This document shows positions 1-6,683 of a stretch of 6,683 nt of DNA, piece by piece. The DNA comes from Desulfobacula sp. Its GTDB lineage: Bacteria; Desulfobacterota; Desulfobacteria; Desulfobacterales; Desulfobacteraceae. Location: the NCBI GenBank assembly GCA_023144585.1, contig JAGLFI010000065.1:1-6683 (forward strand). The letters run 5' to 3'. The position numbers and the translations under genes are program-made. The first letter of the stretch is position 1. Every line of letters begins with the position of its first letter. The notes beneath the pieces are model-generated. The model did not search any database, was not told where the DNA came from, and worked only from the letters and a program-made list of their open reading frames with translations.

Positions 1-115
1 CTTTTAAAAGCAGCGGCATCTCAAGTCTCATTGATATATTAACGATTGAGGCAAGTTCCTGGTCCAGGACATATTTTTTTGCACCCTGAAATTCATTATT
101 GGTCTCTTTATACAT
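1..115 (-). CDS. MoxR-type AAA+ ATPase, N-terminal fragment (runs off left edge)
   Basis: The minus strand starts with ATG at 115-113, preceded 5 nt upstream by a strong Shine-Dalgarno GGAGGT (complement of 121-126). It stays open for 38 codons to the window edge. The visible protein starts MYKETNNEFQGAKKYVLDQE and continues to LEMPLLLK, with the next codon beginning with G. A motif of the form YVLDxELAxIVNISMxLEMPLLLKG, just before where a Walker A loop (GxPGTGKT) would follow, is typical of MoxR/AAA_5 ATPases. Such ATPases usually work as chaperone-like remodellers with von Willebrand factor A partner proteins. The Walker A and B motifs lie outside the window, so catalytic competence cannot be judged and the family call rests on the N-terminal context only. 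The gene is transcribed divergently from tatA, and no clear -35/-10 pair was found for it in the AT-rich leader. Confidence 0.65.
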   Translation of the reverse strand, partial: MYKETNNEFQGAKKYVLDQELASIVNISMRLEMPLLLK

Positions 116-228
116 ACACAACCTCCATATTTGGTTCAGTGTTGAATTTATATTAAATATAGTGAATAATAATAATCACAAAACATTTTTTCACAAGTGC
201 TTTTTTAAAGACCTTTAATAAATAACAT

Positions 229-244
229 ATTACAAAAATGTAAT
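229..244 (+). promoter_or_regulatory. 16-bp palindromic motif, copy 1 (upstream of tatA)
   Basis: ATTACA-AAAA-TGTAAT is a perfect 6-4-6 inverted repeat. Its first 12 bases recur exactly at 694-705, and a close relative lies on the minus strand at 726-741. It is centred about 37 bp upstream of the tatA -35 box, where an activator or repressor dimer could bind. The cognate factor is not recognised. The region is very AT-rich, so some of the similarity could be chance. Confidence 0.35.
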
Positions 245-273
245 TTAAAATTTTTACATGGAGTTCTAAAATA

Positions 274-302
274 TTGACACGGCAGGGACTTAGTGTTAAG
301 GT
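274..302 (+). promoter_or_regulatory. Candidate sigma-70 promoter of tatA
   Basis: A perfect TTGACA (274-279) is followed after 17 bp by TAAGGT (297-302). This -10 keeps the key first, second and last bases and has an extended TG at 294-295. The predicted start near 309 would give a leader of about 60 nt before tatA. The -10 is weak apart from the TG extension. Confidence 0.5.
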
Positions 303-370
303 TTTTATATTAGTTTAATAACACAGTGAAACTTATTCAAAGGTTTCAATAAAGTAAATAGGAGTTTGCT

Positions 371-559
371 ATGATTGGTGGGTTAGGAATGCCGGAACTG
401 ATAATTATTCTTGTAATTATCCTTATTATATTCGGCGCAGGGAAACTTCCTGAAATCGGTGCCGGCTTGGGTAAAGGGATTAGAAACTTCAAAAAAGGAG
501 CCACAGACGCTAAGGTTGAGGACAAAAAAGACGAACCGGAAAAAATTGAAAAAGACTAA
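371..559 (+). CDS. tatA: Sec-independent protein translocase subunit TatA/TatE
   Basis: This 62-residue protein has the TatA layout. A short periplasmic N-terminus (MIGGLGMPE) is followed by one hydrophobic helix (about residues 9-22, [14 protein letters not shown]). Next come the hinge and amphipathic helix with the hallmark [20 protein letters not shown] (about 21-40), then a charged Lys/Glu/Asp-rich cytoplasmic tail. TatA oligomerises in the inner membrane to form the pathway by which TatC-recruited, folded twin-arginine substrates cross. The tail is short, as is common in small TatA/E proteins. The start is set by GGAG at 361-364, 6 nt before ATG. No tatB or tatC is adjacent, so the partners must be encoded elsewhere. 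TatA and TatE cannot be separated from sequence alone. TatB is unlikely because the length and the FG-x-x-KLPE hinge fit TatA. Confidence 0.93.
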   Translation: MIGGLGMPELIIILVIILIIFGAGKLPEIGAGLGKGIRNFKKGATDAKVEDKKDEPEKIEKD

Positions 560-584
560 AAAAATAATTATTATAGCATTCATG

Positions 585-614
585 GCAGCCGCCTTTGGAT
601 AAAAGTTCGGCTGC
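585..614 (+). terminator. Terminator-like hairpin after tatA
   Basis: GCAGCCG (585-591) pairs perfectly with CGGCTGC (608-614). Inside, CTTT (593-596) can pair with AAAG (602-605), leaving a five-base loop. The stem is GC-rich in a very AT-rich stretch 26 nt after the tatA stop. The following tract (TCTTCTTTATTAT from about 621) is T-rich but not contiguous, so termination may be imperfect. Confidence 0.55.
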
Positions 615-693
615 AGCAACTCTTCTTTATTATATCCTTACCTTTATAATGTTACAATTCATGCTGGCCATAATTTCCTCACCCCTTCACTAA

Positions 694-709
694 ATTACAA
701 AAATGAATT
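694..709 (+). promoter_or_regulatory. 16-bp motif, copy 2 (upstream of glnD)
   Basis: ATTACAAAAATGAATT matches copy 1 (229-244) exactly over its first 12 bases, but its right half-site is degenerate. Its core ACAAAAATG (697-705) forms a perfect 9-bp inverted repeat with CATTTTTGT (730-738), with about 32 bp between the two motif centres (three helical turns). It lies about 140 bp upstream of the predicted sigma-54 start, a usual position for enhancer-binding proteins. The binding factor is unknown. Confidence 0.35.
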
Positions 710-723
710 TTATTTTATATAAT
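695..723 (+). promoter_or_regulatory. Possible second (sigma-70) promoter for glnD
   Basis: A perfect TATAAT (718-723) lies 17 bp after TTACAA (695-700), a poor -35 with 3 of 6 consensus matches. If used, it would start near 730, and motif copies 2 and 3 would flank it like paired operators. Perfect -10 boxes arise easily in such AT-rich DNA, so this is a weak call. Confidence 0.25.
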
Positions 724-725
724 TT

Positions 726-741
726 ATAACATTTTTGTGAT
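726..741 (-). promoter_or_regulatory. 16-bp motif, copy 3 (upstream of glnD, reverse orientation)
   Basis: Read on the minus strand this is ATCACA-AAAA-TGTTAT, a 5-of-6 inverted repeat that differs from copy 1 at two of 16 positions. It faces copy 2 and is centred about 107 bp upstream of the predicted sigma-54 start. It shares the core CACAAAA with a looser relative at 175-186. Confidence 0.35.
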
Positions 742-813
742 AAATCTTTTAAATGCAGTATTTTTTCGCTTATATTTTTAGTACCAGTTAATGAATGCCG
801 GACCAGGCCTGCT

Positions 814-830
814 CTGGCACGCCCATTGCT
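814..830 (+). promoter_or_regulatory. Consensus sigma-54 (RpoN) -24/-12 promoter of glnD-glnB-glnA
   Basis: CTGGCACGCCCATTGCT matches the sigma-54 consensus YTGGCACGN4TTGCW at every defined position. TGGCAC is at 815-820 and TTGC at 826-829, with the exact 5-base spacing. Transcription should start near 841. An 8-bp palindrome CAGGCCTG (804-811) abuts the -24 element. Sigma-54 promoters need an ATP-driven enhancer-binding protein, NtrC being the classic one for nitrogen genes. No standard NtrC half-sites (GCAC-N7-GTGC) were seen upstream. Confidence 0.85.
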
Positions 831-845
831 TATACACAAACAGCT

Positions 846-3804
<2,959 letters not shown>

Positions 3805-3837
3805 CATAGTACTACACTTAATAAGAAAGGAATTATA

Positions 3838-5250
3838 ATGACACCCAAAGATGTAATTGCAATGGTAAAAGAGAATGATATAAAAGTTGTTGATCTCCGA
3901 TACATGGACTTTATCGGCACATGGCAGCATTTTAGTGTCCCTGTCTGCGAGTTCACAGAATCTGCATTTGAAGACGGATTTGGATTTGACGGATCAAGCA
4001 TGAGAGCATGGCAGAACATTGATAACTCTGATATGATCGTTATCCCTGAAGCCGGAACCGCTAAAATAGATCCCTTTTTCAAAGTTCCGACCCTGGCCAT
4101 CATCGGAAACATCCATGATCCCATTACTCAGGAAGCTTACAGCCGTGACCCAAGAGGGATTGCCAAAAAAGTTGAACAATACATAAAAAGCACTGGTTTT
4201 GGTGATACCATCTATGTTGGTCCTGAACCTGAATTTTTTATCTTCAGTAACATCCGGTATGCTTCAGAACCCCATGCATCTTTCTATGAGATTGATTCTC
4301 CCGAAGCCCATTGGAACACCGGTAGTGATGAAATACCCAACCTGGGATACAAAATCCGGGCCAAACACGGATATTTCCCGCTTCCTCCTGCGGACAAATA
4401 CCAGGACATGAGAACTGAAATGATGCTGACCTTAGAAGACCTGGGAATTGTCATGGAATGCCAGCATCATGAAGTGGCCTCTGCCGGTCAGTCTGAAATC
4501 GATCTTCGATTTGATACCCTGTTAAAAATGGGTGACAGCCTTGCATGGTTCAAATATGTCCTTAAGAATGTTGCTGTCAAGTATAATCATACCGTAACAT
4601 TCATGCCCAAACCATTATATGGCGACAATGGAACCGGCATGCATACCCATATGAGTTTCTGGAAAGATGGAACCCCACTATTTGCCGGTAACAAATATGC
4701 CGGCATGTCACAAGATGCTCTTTACGCCATCGGCGGTATCATGAAGCATTGCAAAGCCCTTTGCGCCATTACAAACCCCACTACCAACTCATACAAGAGA
4801 CTGGTTCCGGGTTTTGAAGCGCCCATTAACCTTGCATATTCCAGCAGAAACAGAAGTGCTGCCATCCGTTTACCCATGTATTCGGACTCTCCCAAAGCAA
4901 AACGGATTGAATTTCGAACCCCTGACCCCTCATGCAACGGATATATGGCCTTTTCCGCCATCGCAATGGCCATGATTGACGGCATCCAGAACAAAATTGA
5001 TCCGGGTGATCCAATGGATAAAAACATTTATGATCTTCCACCCGAAGAGCTTGCTGAAATGGAATCCGCACCTGGTTCTCTGGAAGAAGCGTTAAGTGCC
5101 CTGAAAGAAGACCATGATTTCCTGCTGAAAGGCGATGTGTTTACCAAAGATGTCATTGAATACTGGATTGACTATAAAATGAAGAATGAAGTCAAACCGG
5201 TTATCAGTCGTCCTCATCCCCATGAATTTTATCTCTATTATGACATATAA
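3838..5250 (+). CDS. glnA: Glutamine synthetase type I (GSI-beta)
   Basis: GlnA makes glutamine from glutamate, ammonia and ATP in the cytoplasm, as a dodecamer. The protein is 470 residues, against 469 in E. coli. Active-site elements are present: FDGSS (50-54, Asp51 contacting ammonium), GPEPEFF (128-134, metal ligands Glu130 and Glu132), Glu212 and Glu220, GTGMHTHMS (265-273, His269), the Glu327 flap in PGFEAPI, RNRSAAIR (337-344) and RIEFR (356-360). Tyr398 in the segment KNIYDLPPEE is the adenylylation site, so the enzyme belongs to the GSI-beta class switched by GlnE. No glnE is in the window. The start is set by AAAGGA (3826-3831), 6 nt before ATG. It follows glnB by 33 nt with no promoter seen between, and ends at a strong hairpin. 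Confidence 0.97.
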   Translation: MTPKDVIAMVKENDIKVVDLRYMDFIGTWQHFSVPVCEFTESAFEDGFGFDGSSMRAWQNIDNSDMIVIPEAGTAKIDPFFKVPTLAIIGNIHDPITQEAYSRDPRGIAKKVEQYIKSTGFGDTIYVGPEPEFFIFSNIRYASEPHASFYEIDSPEAHWNTGSDEIPNLGYKIRAKHGYFPLPPADKYQDMRTEMMLTLEDLGIVMECQHHEVASAGQSEIDLRFDTLLKMGDSLAWFKYVLKNVAVKYNHTVTFMPKPLYGDNGTGMHTHMSFWKDGTPLFAGNKYAGMSQDALYAIGGIMKHCKALCAITNPTTNSYKRLVPGFEAPINLAYSSRNRSAAIRLPMYSDSPKAKRIEFRTPDPSCNGYMAFSAIAMAMIDGIQNKIDPGDPMDKNIYDLPPEELAEMESAPGSLEEALSALKEDHDFLLKGDVFTKDVIEYWIDYKMKNEVKPVISRPHPHEFYLYYDI

Positions 5251-5275
5251 TTTTTTAAAAAAGATTTAAACCAGA

Positions 5276-5310
5276 CAAACACCCGGCCACATCAGTTGAC
5301 CGGGTGTTTG
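5276..5310 (+). terminator. Hairpin terminator after glnA
   Basis: CAAACACCCGG (5276-5286) and CCGGGTGTTTG (5300-5310) form a perfect 11-bp stem around a 13-base loop, 25 nt after the glnA stop. There is no U-tract directly after the stem on the plus strand, so it may act with Rho or mainly protect the 3' end of the mRNA. It marks the end of the nitrogen operon. Confidence 0.7.
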
Positions 5311-5388
5311 CACATGAAAAATTCTCAAATCTGCTCTATCATATTTTTTTAATGCAATCTAAAAAGAAATAGGATATAAGAAGAAAAA

Positions 5389-5416
5389 TTGTAAGCGTAT
5401 AATTATTTTTTATAAT
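5389..5416 (+). promoter_or_regulatory. Candidate sigma-70 promoter of the mltB operon
   Basis: TTGTAA (5389-5394, 4 of 6 matches) and a perfect TATAAT (5411-5416) are separated by 16 bp. A start near 5423 would give a leader of about 50 nt. Another TATAAT at 5398-5403 lacks a good -35. The remaining gap between glnA and this gene is AT-rich with no other structure seen. Confidence 0.4.
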
Positions 5417-5471
5417 TTTACTATATCCGGCATACGGTTAAAAAAACATAAAGGAAGCAGACAAAAAAACC

Positions 5472-6356
5472 ATGAGAATGACGATGCCATCATTACACAC
5501 AAAACTGATCACCTTTTTTATTTTCATCTCCTTTTTAATCCTGTCCTCCCCTTTGTCAGGGCAGGAAATAAAGAAAGGCAATGAATTTGACAAATTAATC
5601 CAGCAGCTTATCCATGATGGGTTTGAAAAAGAAAAAATAGAGCTGTTATTTTCCAGCGAAAATGTATTTTTTAATCCCGCAGGTGTCTCCCGATTTTTTA
5701 TTCATACTGAGTCAAGCCTTAACTACGATCAATTTACATCAAAAAAATCCATTAACAATGCATTGAAATATTTAGACGAGCATAAAAATGCACTGGATCA
5801 GGCACAAAAGATATACGGCGTTGATAAAACAATCATCACTGCAATTTTGCTTGTTGAAACACGGCTTGGCACATACCTTGGAAAACGAACCGTTATTAAC
5901 ACCCTTTTCACCATGGCAGCTTTAACAGATGAAACATTGAGAGAAAGGATCTGGAATTCCATCCCTGATAAGAAAAAGCCAAAAAAAGAGGTTTTTATAA
6001 AAAAGGTTGAGAAACGATCAAAATGGGGATATGAAGAACTCAAAGCACTCATCAAATATACAGAACAGGAAGGGATGGCCCCTGAGGGCATCAAAGGTTC
6101 ATATGCCGGAGCCATGGGAATTCCCCAATTTATGCCCTCCAATGCCATCAGGCTTGCCAAAGATGGAAACAATGATGGCAGAATTGATCTTTTTACCCAT
6201 GCCGACGCCATTTTCAGCGTGGCAAACTACCTGAAACATCACGGTTGGAAACCAGGAATTGCAAGACAAAAGCAGCACGAGGTCTTATTCAGATACAATC
6301 ACAGCAACTACTATGTGGACATACTTTTAAAAATTTCAGACAAGTTAAAAGGATAA
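5472..6356 (+). CDS. mltB: Exported lytic murein transglycosylase, MltB/SLT_2 family
   Basis: This enzyme cleaves the MurNAc-GlcNAc bond of peptidoglycan with formation of 1,6-anhydro-MurNAc. The 294 residues start with a signal peptide: a short basic n-region to Lys11, a hydrophobic core LITFFIFISFLIL (12-24), then SSPLSG and probable cleavage near residue 30. There is no lipobox cysteine, so it looks soluble and periplasmic, unlike the E. coli MltB lipoprotein. The SLT_2 domain shows ILLVETRLG (125-133) with catalytic Glu129, and GSYAGAMGIPQFMPSNA (209-225), the family hallmark. The DGNNDGRIDLFTHADAIFSV segment (231-250) resembles the Ca2+-binding loop of MltB, and ANYLKHHGW (251-259) follows. 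No C-terminal peptidoglycan-binding domain is present. AAGGAAG (5451-5457) lies 14 nt before ATG 5472; ATGs at 5478 and 5484 are equally possible starts. Confidence 0.9.
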   Translation: MRMTMPSLHTKLITFFIFISFLILSSPLSGQEIKKGNEFDKLIQQLIHDGFEKEKIELLFSSENVFFNPAGVSRFFIHTESSLNYDQFTSKKSINNALKYLDEHKNALDQAQKIYGVDKTIITAILLVETRLGTYLGKRTVINTLFTMAALTDETLRERIWNSIPDKKKPKKEVFIKKVEKRSKWGYEELKALIKYTEQEGMAPEGIKGSYAGAMGIPQFMPSNAIRLAKDGNNDGRIDLFTHADAIFSVANYLKHHGWKPGIARQKQHEVLFRYNHSNYYVDILLKISDKLKG

Positions 6357-6367
6357 ATAATTCATTA

Positions 6368-6574
6368 ATGGACCAGACTGTTTTATATATCCTGCTTATT
6401 TTTGCCATATCTTTAGGCCTGACCATGCTGGCCTTAATCGATATTATTCTAAAGGATTTCGGGTCAATAAAGGCAAAATTCATCTGGCACTTTATTGCCA
6501 TCATTCCCATCATTGGCTGGCTGGTATATCTTATCTTTGGCTTCAAAAAAGGCCAAAGAAAGACGTCTGCATAA
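6368..6574 (+). CDS. Small two-helix membrane protein, PLDc_N-like
   Basis: This 68-residue protein (start MDQTVLYILL) has two hydrophobic helices, at about 5-25 and 37-57, joined by a short loop containing KDFGSIKAK. It ends in a basic tail (GFKKGQRKTSA). The pattern LALIDII...K..WHFIAIIPIIGWLVYLIFG matches the PLDc_N domain, which is found at the N-terminus of cardiolipin synthases and also alone in small membrane proteins. No HKD catalytic motif follows, so no phospholipase activity is expected and the function is unknown. It starts 11 nt after the mltB stop, so the two are probably co-transcribed. A weak SD AAAAGGA (6347-6353) sits 14 nt before ATG. The same frame is open upstream to 6245, but that stretch overlaps mltB coding sequence and lacks membrane-protein character, so the short form is preferred. 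Confidence 0.78.
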   Translation: MDQTVLYILLIFAISLGLTMLALIDIILKDFGSIKAKFIWHFIAIIPIIGWLVYLIFGFKKGQRKTSA

Positions 6575-6588
6575 AGCCGCAATTTGAT

Positions 6589-6617
6589 TTGACAACATAT
6601 CCGCTTTGATATAAGTA
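6589..6617 (+). promoter_or_regulatory. Candidate promoter of the tRNA-Glu gene
   Basis: A perfect TTGACA (6589-6594) is followed by TATAAG (6610-6615, 15-bp spacer) or, overlapping it, TAAGTA (6612-6617, 17-bp spacer). Either would start transcription about 8-10 nt before the tRNA. The match to stable-RNA promoter layout is good at -35 and ambiguous at -10. Confidence 0.5.
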
Positions 6618-6631
6618 TAGATACTTTTTAT

Positions 6632-6683
6632 GGTCCCATCGTCTAGCGGTTAGGACGCTGGCCTCTCACGCCGGAAACCGGGG
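6632..6683 (+). tRNA. tRNA-Glu(CTC), 5' part, cut by window end
   Basis: GGTCCCA (6632-6638) is the 5' acceptor strand, followed by T8 and C9. The D arm spans 6641-6656, with GTC pairing with GAC. The anticodon stem CTGGC/GCCGG (6658-6662 and 6670-6674, one T-G pair) encloses the loop CTCTCAC with anticodon CTC at 6665-6667, which reads GAG. A short AAAC variable loop and the 5' T-stem CGGGG (6679-6683) end exactly at the edge. The body closely resembles bacterial tRNA-Glu. The T loop, 3' acceptor strand and any encoded CCA are outside. Confidence 0.93.

Noticed and set aside
116..200. Promoter for the minus-strand ATPase gene (TTGTGA at 181-176 with TATTTA or TATATT)
   Set aside because: Either the -10 match or the spacing is poor, and such combinations are common in DNA this AT-rich.
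795..845. Upstream extension of glnD from ATG 795 (17 extra codons)
   Set aside because: It spans the consensus sigma-54 promoter, has no Shine-Dalgarno, and its residues do not look like a GlnD N-terminus.
5398..5403. First TATAAT upstream of mltB
   Set aside because: No acceptable -35 lies 16-18 bp upstream; the TATAAT at 5411-5416 has a better partner.
5798..6211. 137-codon open frame on the minus strand inside mltB
   Set aside because: It is antisense to the conserved catalytic region of the transglycosylase and has no family features.
6485..6498. TGGCAC...TTGC resembling a second sigma-54 promoter
   Set aside because: The spacer is 4 bases rather than 5, which sigma-54 tolerates poorly, and it lies inside the coding sequence of the small membrane protein.
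6535..6558. Hairpin CTTTGGC / GCCAAAG near the end of the small membrane protein gene
   Set aside because: The 7-bp stem lies inside coding sequence and has no T-tract on either strand, so a terminator call is not supported.

Overview
The window reads as ordinary chromosomal DNA of a moderately AT-rich Gram-negative bacterium. Periplasmic and Tat functions, enteric-style GlnD/GlnB/GlnA proteins and a textbook sigma-54 promoter together suggest a deltaproteobacterium, probably a Desulfobacteraceae-like sulfate reducer. That placement is inferred from protein character, not from a search. I see no mobile element, CRISPR array, prophage or clear sign of recent transfer.

Layout. Positions 1-115 (minus strand) hold the first 38 codons of a probable MoxR-type AAA+ ATPase that runs off the left edge. 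A very AT-rich divergent intergenic region (116-370) separates it from tatA (371-559), which is followed by a terminator-like hairpin. A second AT-rich region (560-845) ends in a consensus -24/-12 sigma-54 promoter. This promoter precedes the nitrogen-control operon glnD (846-3479), glnB (3466-3804, overlapping glnD by 14 nt) and glnA (3838-5250), which is closed by an 11-bp perfect stem hairpin. After a 221-nt gap, a second short operon encodes an exported MltB-type lytic transglycosylase (5472-6356) and a 68-residue two-helix membrane protein with a PLDc_N-like region (6368-6574). A tRNA-Glu(CTC) gene starts at 6632 and is cut by the right edge.

How the genes work together. GlnD senses glutamine through its ACT domains and adds or removes UMP on Tyr51 of the PII protein GlnB. 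GlnB then steers the activity and expression of glutamine synthetase. GlnA keeps the adenylylation tyrosine (Tyr398), so the full cascade would also need GlnE, which is not in the window. Putting the sensor, the messenger and the enzyme on one sigma-54-type transcript is the most notable arrangement here.

The most intriguing non-coding signal is a near-palindromic 16-bp motif, ATYACA-AAAA-TGTNAT. It occurs once before tatA and twice before glnD, at a distance from the sigma-54 start where enhancer-binding proteins usually sit. I did not find a convincing undescribed multi-gene system.
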